A DNA stretch of 64,000 nt from Plectrocnemia conspersa (taxonomy: Eukaryota; Arthropoda; Insecta; Trichoptera; Polycentropodidae): positions 80,387 through 144,386 of the forward strand of contig VTFK01000527.1 of NCBI GenBank assembly GCA_009617715.1, in the 5' to 3' direction. The notes under the pieces are model-generated. The model did not search any database and had not been told where the DNA came from. It worked only from the letters and a program-made list of their open reading frames with translations. Made by a program: the position numbers and the translations under genes. Of the stretch, positions 11,101 through 26,100 are shown piece by piece (position 1 is the stretch's first letter; each line of letters starts with the position of its first letter).

Positions 11101-14100
11101 AAGGTGGAACTCAATTATAAACTATATGATTATACAATTTCATTATATTTGATTACAATTGTAACTATTTTGTAAATAAAAATTGACAAGTATTTATTGA
11201 TAAACATGCACAGATTTGAGATTCCGAATTAAATGATAGGATACAGTGACTATTAATATGCAAATCGAAATTTAGGAGATGAAATCTTATTGTCGAAATT
11301 GTGTCAATGAAGAACAATAAACACCAGATTGCACGACACAATCAGAGTCGGGCAAAGCTGATGCAAATTTATTATCCAAACATTGGAGTCAGCTTGCGAT
11401 CAGCCGGTGTACGGAGTAATTTACCACTAGCCCATAATCTCACTTGACCAATGCTTTGATCGCGAGTCTCAGATCATAGCAGCTGATGTTCCAAGTCCCC
11501 TCTATATCGTCACAGATCGAGAAGTTTAACTTTATTAAGCTGATACTCTTTTTGATATATATGTATATGCTTAACCATAATAATGGGGCACCACAATAAA
11601 TGTGTTATATCTTAAGCACACATTTAGCTATAATTACAGCTGCAATCCTTTTTGGCATACTGTCAACTAATGACTTGCGGGTGGACGGAGATAATTTGAT
11701 CCATTCCATCTGAAATTTTTCTCGCAGTATGCAGTATTTGTATTAGGCAACTTTTTATTTTAGTTTTGCCCATAAATGTTCCACAGGATTTAGGTGTGGT
11801 GGCTGTGTAGGCTATCATAAAAGCGTCAAACTCTTTGACGCAAACTAACCCCTGCTCTTTAGCGAAGTATGGCATAAAGCGTTTTCTTGCTGAAATCAGA
11901 TGATAGCGTGGTCTATGCTTAAAAATATTTACCAGTAAGAATCCATTAAAATATATTTCAATATTGAAATATAAATGACTAGTGTACAGGTTTCCTACTC
12001 CTGCTGCCGCCATGCAACTCCAGACCATAACGCTTCCGCCAAAATATTTGACTTTGGGTACTACGCGATTAGTTACATATTCTTCTCCGACTCAACGACG
12101 CACATGTACTACACCAGGTGTCGCAAAAACTTATAAAATGTTATTATAATAATATTATTTTAAAAAACTATTTCTTTAAATTTTTTTGAATAAATTAAGT
12201 TTTATATATTTTTTTGATGTATTTGACGATTTATATTTATTAATTAATTACGATATTTTCCCTCCATATTATTTGCTAAGCGCCATCATAAATTTGTAGG
12301 TAAGCTTAATTTGCATTTAAAAAAATATATTTTTTTTTTCAAGTTTTATGGTAAATTGACCGGGCCCCCATCGAGCTTTTATGCGACGTAGCATATAGTT
12401 AACGCTAGTATTTGGTTCTTTTTAAAGATAAAGACTTGATTTTTTTATACAAAATAGAGCTTTCAAATACCCTTATAATACCGTTTAAAAAAAAATTTAA
12501 AATAAAAAAAAAGGTTTTTTCCTAAAACACGGTTAGTGTTATGAGTCGATCGGCCCACCATACATACGCTCATAAGATTTTCAATATTGTTTAGGTCAGT
12601 GTGAGCTTATTTATACATATTTGAATTTTAATTTTTGTGACAGTATAGAATTCTTAAGCATCCTGTGTATGTTTGCTAGCAAAATCCAATGGGTTAAATT
12701 TTTGCAAAATGGCGACAAGTCTAAAAACTCAAACACTCGTAACTCAGTAGGTTTAAATCTTAACGAAAAGATCTTTAAATATGAAACGTTTAAAAGCCTA
12801 AACTTCATATAAATAAAATATTAAAAAAATAGTTTTCTGCTTCAAAACAAGCGAACTATCAGTTTGATCGGACCCCCCATACTTTGCAAAATGAAATCCT
12901 ACTGAAAAATGTCGTAGATAAAAAGTGTTCAGAAGCTTAATTTGCATTTAAATTTTTTTTAATTTTTTTTTTAAAAACGAATCTTATGGTAATTTGACCG
13001 GGCCCCCATACGAACTTTTATGCGACTTGGAATATAGATAACGCTAGTATTTGGTTCTTATTAAAGATATAGACTTGAATTTTTGATGCAAAATAGAGAT
13101 TTTAAATATACTTATGATACCGTTTTAAAAAATTAAAAATTAAAAAAAAAAGTTTTGATTTTCCAAAACACGTTTAGTGTTATAAGTCGATCGACCCAAC
13201 ATACATACGCTTATAAGACTTTCAATATAGTTAAGGTCAGTATATGCTGATTTAAACATATTTAAAGTTGAATTATGGTGACTTTTGAATTTTGAAAATA
13301 TAAAAAATATAGTTTTTTGCTTCAAACCAAGCGATGTATCAGATCGATCGGACTCCCATACGAGCCATTTTGAGATTTGCAGAAGAGTTAACGCTCCTAA
13401 TTGCTTGGTTTTAAAGATTAAGAACTCAATGTTTAGTATCGTATAGAACTACTATGCACCTACTATACATTCTGTATGAAAAAAAAAAACATAATTTTTT
13501 TTTTACAAAATGGCGGCTAATGTAAAAATTCAAAGTGTCATAACTATGCTAAATCAAATCCTACTAAAAAATGTCGTATGCAAAAAGTGTTAAGAAAATT
13601 TTTTTTTCTTTTTTTTCATGTTTTATGGTAAATTAACCGGGCCCCCAAACGAGCTTTTATGCGACTTGTCATATAATTAACGCTAGTATTTGGTTAGATA
13701 AATGCATCACAACGGCCGTTCAGGACTTTTGTAAGGGCTAATGTAGTAGTATATTGAAAAAATACAGGCCATTGATCAAATTAAAACCCTAAATCTTAAA
13801 AATTAGCTATCGCAACGAAAAGTGTGCGACACTAGCATTCGGAACTCACTTCCACCAACACTTCATCAATGATTTTTATCAAGCTCTTTATCTCAGATAC
13901 ATGATAGTTCATCTGAACTTAAAACCAATTAGAACAACGCCGATAATTAAGACGGAGAAGACAGAAAAAGCAGCCGCTTCTCTCTTCGCCTTCATCATGG
14001 GCTAGCTATGACGCCAATAAACTATACATTAACTTGATCTTTAGATATGACATATATATTTTGCAAGTAAACTGACTCAAAACAACAAAAAAATAATCAC

Positions 14101-17100
14101 ATTACCACACAAGTCACACACTATAATTATTTTAACGATATAATCTAAAATATATTTATTTAACCTAAAGCCAAGAAATAATTATTATTTGAAATACAAT
14201 TTAACCTGTATTATTTTTTTTAAATACCATAATGAAATGAAATCTCTTTTTTATTACACGACATTATTTTTTTAATAGACCTATCAAATCTTAACTTTAG
14301 AATAAACTCTTACCCTTTTATATATACTTTAACGACCCAAAAATAAAATGAAAGAAAAATAAACTAAAATTGATTGCACCAACAAATAAAATAACACATT
14401 CTACCCATACACGCGAACGTTTGTAAGGGCTCGTTCAACGTAAATAGTTTGAGACTTTACGGGAGCGTTTTAAGGTCTATTGAACACGGCTAATATCGAG
14501 ATAAAGTAACGTTATTACGTGTTTTTCAAAGGATGATAAAATCCGAAACGATGAACGAAACGTAGATCGTTACACGCTAAATTAAGTGCAATATTCTCTT
14601 TCATACTTTTTTTTAGATGTAGGCATAAAGATAACAGAGACAAAGTCTCAATTATCAGATGGAAAAGTTTTGGAAGCTTTCAATCGCAGAGTCGACGATT
14701 CTGTATCGTCTGAGTTCAATTATTCCAATCAATTAGATCTGAGCGGATTTTGCTTTGATACATAGTATAAATATATATATATATACAGATGTACATGAGT
14801 TAGCTGATAATGGAGTGTGTTGAAGATTTTTTACAGCAATATAAATTTAATTTAAGTTAATTTTTTTGTTATTTAAAATCTGGACCAGATTCAATTTCCA
14901 TTATTAATATTTTTCCAATGAACTAAATAAGTAGAAGTATTTTATTTTTTATTACTAAATTGTTACGAAATTTGCTTGCGCCTTTTAAGGATAAAAGACA
15001 ACTCTTTTATGTTTATTTCTGTGTTTGTTTATACACAATAATGCTCGGCTGTATTTTTTAGTTGGATTCTAAATGCTCATACACAATATTTAGTCAATAA
15101 TGTGTAGAAAATCCTACATAATTTTCATTAATTTTTTTTTACAAAAAAAAATTTAAAACAATTAATGCATTATTTACAAATTCTATTTTTTTAATTACTA
15201 AAGATTTTTGCACTAGCTTATTTAATCATTAAACCTAATATTTTATAGTATTTATAGTACCTAGTATTAGAGGTGACTAACTAAAATGTCGCTGGCGTTT
15301 AAAGGGTTAACAGCCATTAAATACAATAAAGACGGTCTATTATTTTGTCAAATAACTAAACAAAAAAATATTTCAAATAAATTATAGTGGCATCTTTACC
15401 GTACACTTTACAAGTGCATTTGATTCCCACGGTCATGTTATGCCTTTATAAAAGTTTATAATGTGTGCAAAGATAAATGTACTTTCTTCACAAACTAAAT
15501 TACCGTTGGAGTGACATTTATAAAATATAATGTAAGGAGTGAAAAATTATATTGTATATGTCTGTATGAAATATAATATAAGATAAACTATTTGTTTATG
15601 GTTTTGGTTCAGAATTAAAGTTCATATATTTTTTTGTGATTAGGTTTGAAACTTGTGCTTCATAAACTGTTTTATATACTTATATGCATATGAATAAAAT
15701 GTCAAAGTTATTGAAACAAATATTATATTCATGAATCATATAGAAATAAGGCTGAACAAACAAAAGTGTGAAATAGAAAGGCATTGAAATAAACTTTATT
15801 TGAGCGTTTTTTTCTGTAACATTAACTATTCAAACTTTCAACTTTTTGTAGTAATCTCTTTTTGTTAGAAAGAGCATAATGGACTTTTTTATGTGCTCTG
15901 TTTACTTTTAAGGTTCACAAGATATTGGAAAATATTTTATTCAAACGTCTGCCTCATTATACTAATGACATGGATTTAAAACCTATTTAGTATAAATATC
16001 TAAGACATATATTACTTATTTTGTTCTCAGGAACATTTACGTTTTGTTCGGTTCTTTGGACCTAACCACTGATGGACATTTTTTGAAGGTCAAATTGTGC
16101 AAGAAGCTAAATTTTAACGGTCCTTTTTTGTGTGATGTTTCCGCAACCGTCCTTGGACATAACGAGAGCTATTGTGGTGGTCCGTTCAGTTAGTTTTTAG
16201 TCACGTTCATCCTTATAATTACCGTGATTATGGCGATTTAGTGCGCAAGTTTAAAGAAGAGCCTCACAGAGGAAAACTAATATTTTTAAAGTAAGAACTA
16301 TCTATACATGTATATGTGCATATACAAATAGACTATTCTATCTAATGTTAGAAAATAGATTATTAAACTAATATTATAAATGTCAGTGTCTCAAGAAATA
16401 TACTTTTGCCGTCAATTATATATTTACCATGTATATATTCGTTTCTTCTAATGTGACAATTACGACAATAAACATCTTTACGTATTATATCAGAGACACT
16501 CAAACTTTATGTAGCATCGTGAACGTTTCATACGCCACATAAGAGCGAATCCCTCACTTCACATTCGCACATAACATATGTATGTAGTATGTAGCTACGT
16601 GTGTGTGCAATAAAGAGAGATTTTCGCAAGTTGCCTTATATCAAATATACATCAGAAAACCGCATTACGTTAAATCGACGCGAAATACGATTTTGCCGTA
16701 CATATTTGCCATCGAATATACAATATGTACAATATGCAAACATACACACTCGTCAGCAAACAACGGTTGACTAAACAGATCTAATATTACAATTTCATTA
16801 AGACGAATGAAAACCGCGAGTCATCACCAAATGGGTCCCTTTTGACAATGATGGATGTTGTCTTTTTGACAATGGTTAGGGCGATAACATGCTGAAAAGA
16901 CAGTTCTGAACACTCAAAGGTTGACATTATAATATTTTTAAATAACTTTTGAAAACGATACTAGTAGGTAAATGTGTTTGATACTATAATTATTCTTAGT
17001 AAAAAATAATGCACACATGAAAAAGCTATAATGCACTAAACGTGAGAACTGTAATCACATAATCAGTATCAATTGCATCGTTCAAAAGAAACACTTTATT

Positions 17101-20100
17101 TAGAAACCTAAGGGTTATTTAAAAGCTATTTAAGTTCCACTGTGTAAATACAAGTAAAGAATTTTATACTGATGTAAATAAACAAGTCTTGCAGATAAAA
17201 CCCTATTGAAATTTTTTAAATACAAGTTCGTCCGCCACTTATTGACATTCATTTAGCTTTGGTTTTTGATTGTTACTAGGGATTGGAATAATACCGAAAT
17301 TTAAAATACCGGTATTACGGAGAAAAACAGTTAATACCGGTATTGATGTTATTATTTTGATTAAATTGAAAAAAAATTTGAGTACCACCATGATTATTAA
17401 TCATCATTAGCAAAACCAAAGCATTCGAATACCTCGGGAACAATTGTTTCAATATATTAAATATTTTAATTATTGAATATAAAAAAAAAATATTTTCGAA
17501 AATTCGAGTACCAAATCTATTTTTTTATGGAACAATAAATTTAGTCTTTAATCGTCTTGGATCAACCGATTTTAATTCAATAATAAAAAACTTTTTATTT
17601 TTTGTCAGTTACGATTATTAGAATCTGAATCTATTTGTTATTATTTTACACATAAAAAACATATATTTTTATGATTGAAATTTGATTTATTTGTATTATT
17701 TTATTTTAATTTTTACACATAAGCCAATAATTTTAAAATATCGCAATAAAGTTAGTTTTCGAATGATCAATCTCTCGTATACGTATTTATTTTTGATCTT
17801 GTTAAAAATAACATTAATAAAATTTGAGCTAATAAGGTTTATGTAAATATTATAAAATAAAAAATATGTAAATACTACATAACCTTTTTAGTTCCAAAAT
17901 ATCTGGCTTAACAACGACTTTTTGAAAAAATCACTGATTTGAATTTATAAATAAATAATGTTATACATATGCGTTTTAAAAATGTGAAACTTTTTTTGTG
18001 TACTTTCAATGATGTAAAGTAATAAAAAAATATAAATTTAGTTTTAAAAAAACACTCGTCAACACATTTTAATTAAACCGTCTAATACATTCTAGCTCCA
18101 TTTAGTAAAAGAAAAAGGTTTTTTTTAAAAAAACATTTTGCATAATTTTTTCAAATATGTTTTTTAAATAAATATAATTATTGAGTTGCTGGTATTTGAC
18201 ACGAATGATTAGCGAATCATATTTCGTATACTATTTAGGTACAAATATATGATTAAAATGCTTTTGTTTTCACTTCGCCAGCCATCCCTATCATAAACAA
18301 AGGACGCGGTCATTTCTCTGTGACATAACAGAATTTATGGGAACTGCTAGGTACCGTTAGATTTGCTTGAGATAAAGAAAATATATTTATTTATGTTGAT
18401 ATGTCACACATATACAAAAATACATAAATATCGAACATTTTAAATTAAATTAAAAAAAATTGCTCTAAAATATCATGTGGTGGGATTTTTTGCATAAGTA
18501 AAGTGGGTCAATATTTCGGCCCTCTTGAACTAAAAGGGTTAATAATATTATTCTATTTTGATATCCTACCTCGATAAAAATACTTATGTTAATCCCTTAC
18601 AACAGCATTTTATTCTACGCTTTTACTTTCAAGCAATGTGAGCATCGTTATTGTAGTTCTAAGCCATGGATGTATCTTTTTTAACAAATACAATGTAGGA
18701 TTTTTAAAAAAATACTGTAATTTTTTGTGCATATTATTAAAAAATTATAATTTTTTACAATAAACTATTTTCAACTAGCTGCAAAAGTCACACTGCTTGG
18801 CCACCAAATCCCGAAAATATGCTTACAATTTGTGTTACAGTTAATTCTATCTTGTACAATTTTTTTAGGCAGTGGAACTGAAAGCTATATTGTAATCCTA
18901 TAAGGTATTAAATTCAAGATACGGTCAATAGTTTTAAGACGTTGATTTTGTTGCGGATGTCGCTCGCAACAGCCCTGGTAGGAGGTCAAGTCCTCGTTAT
19001 GGGCAAGAGAATTAAGAGGTTTACGCAATTTAAATGTTAAGATATTTGCTAAATTAAAATAAAATATGTAATTTATGTATTAAAAAGTGTTTAATGTGTA
19101 TTAAAATATTTGTGATTAAATTATTGACAATGAATATTTAAAAAGTCAGCTCTAGCATAAAAAATAAACATAGTTGGGTAAAAATGAAGTGTTTGAAATT
19201 CATTCTAAATTAAAATGATTACCGCAGTATTTAGGCAGCAGATAATAAAAATCGTTAGTTATATAAAAGCTTACAGACTATTAAAAATAAATCTGTTTTT
19301 ATAATCTAAGTAGCAAAAAGTTTTCAAGATTTTTACTCAAAAGCATATAATTTAGTTGAAGAGCAGCAACGAGATATTTACGTAAAGTTTTCATTCAATG
19401 ATATTTTTACTTAAATAAAATGAATCCTCCTATTTATTTAGAATAAAATATCACCGCTTTTTAAACCGTACAGAAAAAAATATTAAATTATGTTCATTAA
19501 CTTTTAATGTACATTATGGAATAATTAATAATTATAATAATAAGTCTTTTTGTACGATATTAGCTTATTAAAATAATAAACGTATATGATTAAAAATAAA
19601 GATAGAGATTTCAACGTAAGCTGTATTTTTAAATAAAACAATTCTACAGTCGAAAATCGTGAAAGACACGAAGGCGTGAAATTAAATTTCACGTATGAGC
19701 ACCCAAAAACAAGACTCTTCACAACGGCCGGTAAAGTTTCACAGCCAAAATCACCTGCCTTTATTTGGCAATTTCTCTCGTATAATAATAAAGGAGGCTC
19801 TCAAAAGTGCGGAGATAACATAAATACGGATCCGGGATAATCCAGACATTAAACACACTTATAATGCCATACATCACGAATTAAGTTTATGAGAGGCGTT
19901 TAATTTTATTTATCTCGTTTAACGATGTCGTATATGGATTTATGTTTCAATCAGATTTGTGTGCAAACAATATCTGTAGGCATATTAAAAATATTTATAA
20001 GATGATAATATTTAAAAAGAACTTAATAAGGATTTACTAATATTTTTGTAATTATGAATTTCTAAGCTACATTGATATTTAATGTATCGAAATTTTGAGT

Positions 20101-23100
20101 TTACGTATTTATATTATTTTTGGGGTGATAAATAATTGTAAACAATCATTAAGAATCGATGCTCTTTTAATTAAAAAAAAGCTTTTTAATTAACACAAAA
20201 GTTTTCACTTTTAATCTACATAACTATAAAATATTAACAGGCAAAATAAAACAAACATATAATTAATGACTTACAACTAATCTATAAGGGTGTTCTAAAT
20301 AACAGAATTAATTTTATTTCATACGAATGTATTATATATTATGTGAGATAATGCAGACATTTAGAGATAATTGGTACAATTACGAAAGCTCGCGTGTTTC
20401 AGATTTTAAACAAGCTTTGAAGCTTTTCGCAAACGTCTCTTTGTTAGATTTGTTTTTAAAAATATCCGCCGATGAGTCATCTCGGAAATTTACATAAAAA
20501 ATACGTAGAATTTTCCATTTTGCCTCCAATCGACTATTCTAAATTACGTTCTGCGAATGACGGTAACTGTTTAAAACAACGACAGTTTTCTTTCGGAAAA
20601 TTGTTTCCTGTAATTCAAATCTGATGGTTTTGCAATTTAAAAATAATGTGTTTGTGCAATCACGAACATTTGAGCAACTGAAATGCACGATGGTTAATAT
20701 TATTCAATTGAAAAAGTGACCCAGTAGTTAAAATAGAACTTGCATACGGGTTTTATTGCGGAACACGATACGGGCTAGCCATATTGTAAAACGGCATTCT
20801 AAATAATGAAAGCTTTGTACTCTAAATATGTTTTACTAAACATGTATGTTAATATATGTATGTGTGTCAAGCTTTGGATTTTAATTAACACAATCTTGAT
20901 TATAAGCTTTAAAATGTATGTGAAGTCATTCATTGTTTTCAATAAGCTTTATGTAGTGAGGTACCGCAGCTAAGCCTTGATATTTTTAGCACTTATACGA
21001 TGAATTAAATCAGCCCGTTAGAGTAAATATGCTTTAAACCACTTTTAAGGATATTTGGTTAATTAACAGCATTGTGTTCGATTATTGTGACGAAAAATAT
21101 TGATATTGCCAATCAAGTTTATATCACCTTTACTTATTAAATAAAGGTTTTAAATATAGTTTGTCATTTCACAGTTTTTATAAAAATACAAAAAATTGTA
21201 TTTTTGCATTTATATTATACGAGAGAAATTGCCACAGAGAGTGTTTAATCATATTGCTTCTCTATAAAATGATTTGTGACAAAATAGCAATAGTTATATC
21301 GACAAGGAATCGAAAAACTTTTAGAAAGCTAGTAGAAAAATCTAAAAATATATTATTTTTTATTAACATGCATAATTTATATGGCAATAAAACGTAAAAA
21401 ATATAAAATTTTAAATAAAATTTTATGCTTATTTAGATACAAAATCTTGTATCTTAGGAGCAAAATATGAATAAGTCATCAATGATAAGAAGACATACTA
21501 TTTTGGGTTTTCAAACTGTAAACTACCACAATTGGTCGGTCGGCGGGTCATTAATTCATTGCCGGCCGACTCAAAGAGACCGCTCCTTGTAATCTTGCAC
21601 TTGCGTTCTAATTAAATCAGCTTAAACCCAACCTTAACTGACAATCACATGCTGCAAACATACAGATTTAATATTTCATTTGATTTGAACCGATGTCTGC
21701 TTATAAATAAATTACAAAAATATAGTGTAGTAATATTATAGTGAGTACATAAAAGTATAGTAAACCTCACAATTACATGTCAATGTAATAAATGTATTTA
21801 CATACAATACATTACTAATTAAATTAAAGTGTGATGTAATATTTCTTACTAAATATAATAAATATTTTTTTCAGAGAATTTACTTAGGAAGATGAAGGTA
21901 TTGGTAAAATAAGCGTGTATGAATTACATGACTATAAATGATAAAAAGACGCAATATATATACATATACGTCAACTCAATAAAGCACTTTTTAAGGTTAC
22001 TGAGGGGTGGTGTCGACAATCCGGCAATGAAAAAAATATATGGGACGGTGCTCATTTATTTAAGGTGTTCATAAATATTTTTCATTATTTAATAGTTATA
22101 AGCGTATGTTTGAGTTAATGTATTGTATATGTATATATGTAAAATTCTAAAATGATGTCGCATTAGGAAAACCTGTTTTATGATAGTCAGATTATTTTAT
22201 AGAAAATATTATAAAATTGTATGTATGATATTGATAAAAAATTGTTGTAAATATATGTAAGAAAAAAAATATATTAAGTTAGATTATTGTATAAAGAAAA
22301 ATTATAGTACTAAAATAAATAATATTGCTGGTGGAAAAACGATTTTCACGTTCAAGAAATATCAAGTATAATTACCGTTTAAAAATATTATACGGTAAAA
22401 AATCACAAAATTATTTGCGACCACCTTATAAATATAAAAACTCCACCTTATAAATATAAAAGAGTTTCTTTAAGTAACACATTACAAAGTATGCTTTATT
22501 TTCAAAAAATATTGCGGTATATTTTACAATATTGCTATTATTAGGACATTAAGGAGAGAACTTAAAGCTCTTGCATAAAAAGTTATTCGAACTAACCTAA
22601 ATCAAATAAGTTTTAGTATCTGTTTTAGTTGTTTGCAAAAATAAATGTTAAATAGATTATTTAAAAGCAACCAAAATACTTCTGTCAAAAATATATGGTA
22701 AGCGAAAAGGTAATTCTTTTGCAGTTAAAATAAATGTATCTGGTAAAAATACAGTCTGTGATTAAACATACATGTCAGCTCAAAATCATTGAAATATTTT
22801 TATTACTAACTCTAATGGTTAACTTAACCTTGAATGCGTCATGTTTATTTAAACAATAAATAGTCAATAATGTTTATATAATATGTGGAGTTAGTTTTAT
22901 TAATATATTATATATGAGATATCGTTCTAATTATATTTATATATACAAATTTATTAAAAAAAAAATATTATTTCTATTTATATAGTACATACATGATTTT
23001 TAAGTATGCAATATTTCCAATGGCTCAAAAAAGCGATAATACAACAATTAAATGTTTAAATTGAAACTCTTAAGAGATAGGATAAATAGTGTAATGCAAG

Positions 23101-26100
23101 AATTAGTCGTCCCTCTTGGATTTTAATTTTCATTAGACGAAGTTATGGAGCCGTATTATGAAAAGCATCATATTCATCAGAGGAAAACTAATTCGATTCG
23201 GCTTTAAACTTTGGTACCTAACATATCAACATTAAATATAACGTCAGCTTACATCCTTAAACATGCTTTAAATAATATCATACAATGAAAGCAACTGCTA
23301 AACTTTTTCCTTGTGTTAATCTTTTTCAAATTACATATAAAATTCTATGTGCATGTTTTTTGTATTATATGTTAAAAATATGAATGGATTAAAACGATTT
23401 TTTTCTACTAGTCCTCGTTACATTAGCTGTACTTTAAAATTACTATAAGTTATAATTCGATTTGAGAGATACACTTTATAAACAATGTAACGTTTTTATA
23501 AATATTATAAATTAAACCGTTACTAATCGATTAGACTATTTAAATATCTGCGGGTTCATGGTATAATGAAGCTGAACCAAATGTTATAAAGTATGTGAGT
23601 CATAAAATAAAATGCTCACAAATATTTTCAGGACCTTGTATCTAAATCTTTTAAATATACTTTGTATATTTATTAAATATATTATGCCATAGGGGATGAA
23701 AGAACAACTTTTCATACTATAAATTGCACATTATATATTTATACAATATATATTACTTTGTATTATTAGTTTCGAGTATCTAGATTGAGATTCGTCGCAT
23801 AGCCGAATGCGTAAATTGCTCCTAAAGTAAAAAAACATGCTCCTTAATTTCTCAGAAGCGGAACGAACAAGCGGGTCTTTATTGTTTTGTTTAATTTGCG
23901 GCTTTCGTTTCGAATTCTAATTAGAAGCTGCAAAAGTTTGTTCTAAAAAACATTCAATTATGCAATTAACTGGCCGTTCTTTCGCTACTGCTTCTGCCCG
24001 ATTACGAAATCATCACGCTCTTTGCCCTTCAGCATTATTATACAGATTTGCGTGTTCTACTTCAAGATAATTACGTACATATTATACCATAATAATCAAT
24101 ACTTCTGGGCTAAATAATAAATTTAGAAGCTCAATAATAGTGTGGTTTATAAATAACGTATACAATCTCTTGTATGAAACTGTTTAATTGCAATTAATGT
24201 ATGTTAAAGTTTCTTAAATTAGAACCTCTAGAGCAATATTGATGTATATACATAAAAAAATCTATCATAAGAATTTTACATAGCCCAAAATCTATCCTCC
24301 TATATGTATGTTTTAATATTATAAAATAATAATAAATATATATATAATTTTAGTAATAATTCACAACATTTTGCAATAAAGCGAATCTCGGCTCGCTATC
24401 TAAAATATATGAATATAAATTACAAGAGATTAAGAAGTTGTCACACGTACCGTCTCCGTCTCTGTCGTAGCTCCTGAAATGAGTCTCCAGTTCTATCTTG
24501 CTCTCTAGTATGTGAGCGCTTAGTTCTCTAATGGCAGAAGTTTCAACTAAGCCGATTCGTTGCCTGAATGTAAGCCTTTTCGTTTTGGAGATTGCTGCAG
24601 TGTACTGGACAAAATGGGTATCCAGTTGTGGTCCAACTAATTTCAGATAGGCACCTTTGTTGGACCCAATTTCGTAGTAATTTGACGCAGAGAATATCGT
24701 AATGACCTGCAAAAGTTCAAACATTAATGATCACATCGTATGTCAGACAAAACATAATATCCAGAAACTGTAGTCGGATTATTTCTGGAAAATCTGTCAT
24801 CATAATTATTTATCTACAAAGCACATCACATAATAAAAGGTGTACTAAAACTATTTTTTTGTACCATGTTAATGTCATTTATTGTAAATATGGTAATTTT
24901 TTCTAGAATATGAATTTTATTTTCTATGTTTTGTACTTTAAAAAATCAGATTTGTCTAATATTATATTTTTAAAAGGCAAACTTATTTAAATAATTCATC
25001 TTCTGAGCATTTGAATATGATTTCCTGTAGTTAATGTAATCAAGCATCTTTACAATATACTAATGAGTACACACAGACATTGCCATATAATTTTGGAATC
25101 CCAGTTCTTTACACAGAAATACGTTCGTGCGTTGTAATTTTGTACACTGCTTTGACCCATCTTTGTTTAAGCAAACATTAAATGAATCTGCCTACTAAAA
25201 TCTCAGTCTAGATTATTTGCATATATGATATACATTGAATAATGATAAAAAAAATTATATGATATATATTAAAAAAAAAATCATATTGATATATATATAT
25301 ATAAAAAAGAAAATAATAAACTATTTTATTTTGCTTTACTCGTTTATAAGAACATATTTTATATAAAAAATCAATATAATAGACATATATAAATATTTGA
25401 GATTTAATTTAATAGTAAATGTAGATAATATCCGGTTTATTTATATCACGTTATATTTTTTAGGCGTGTACAATACTATTATAATATAATGTTAAATTTT
25501 TTACATGATCTATTTATCATAAATTCAATTTATTTTTTTTATAAAAAATGATGTTCATATAATGTCCGTCACTCTTTGGCATACAGTAATATTCCATAAA
25601 ATATTCTCGAATAGTAAAAAAAATATATAATTTATTGAAGGGCATCCCGAAAAAATGTTACACGGTCAAACGTTAAAGTGTGATGTATTACGATCGCTCT
25701 GGAAACGTATCCGTTTCTTGCAAAAAACTCGGAAAATTCCGATAGCAATGCGACCTAATTTTCCAAGTCGGCAAAGGTCACGTCGGCGAAACACTAAACT
25801 GTGCACGACCAATTTTAGGGTTGTTAACTCAGGCAATTAATTAAATGTTGCATGCCGTGTTAAGGGTTACGCTCACACCAACAAGATATAATCTTAGATA
25901 AGATTTTACTTTCATTTTTTTATTGCTATGAATTAAATTATTTAATTTAAACGAAACGAAATTAAGCTTTCGACTAATTTCTACTTTTGATATAAAAAAA
26001 CTTCCACACACATACATTCATGTTTTATTTTTCTAGCTGTATATAGAATGTATAAACATTACCTTGGCTTTATTAGATCCCATCAAAGGCTACCGCGTTT

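Larger units (their letters stand above)
9842..24450 (-). other. rdgC: rdgC intron (about 14.6 kb) carrying transposon and satellite-like repeats
   Basis: Donor gtacgt at 24450 and acceptor gtccgcag at 9842. This is one of the two longest introns and splits EF-hand 1. It holds a dead Tc1-like element (11605-12109), a tandem repeat array (12300-13705), a short dispersed repeat (13968-13993) and a possible hAT-like element (17277-18291). The remaining parts, 14.0-17.2 kb and 18.3-24.4 kb, are AT-rich, with GC-richer patches near 16.05-16.26, 18.95 and 21.52-21.62 kb that I could not identify. Confidence 0.7.

Noticed and set aside
14766..14785. TA dinucleotide run as a regulatory TATA element
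   Set aside because: Simple TA microsatellites are frequent throughout this window and no transcription unit starts here.
17277..18291. Confident annotation as a complete hAT element
   Set aside because: Only seven terminal bases match and no 8-bp target duplication is visible, so it is kept only as a low-confidence possibility.
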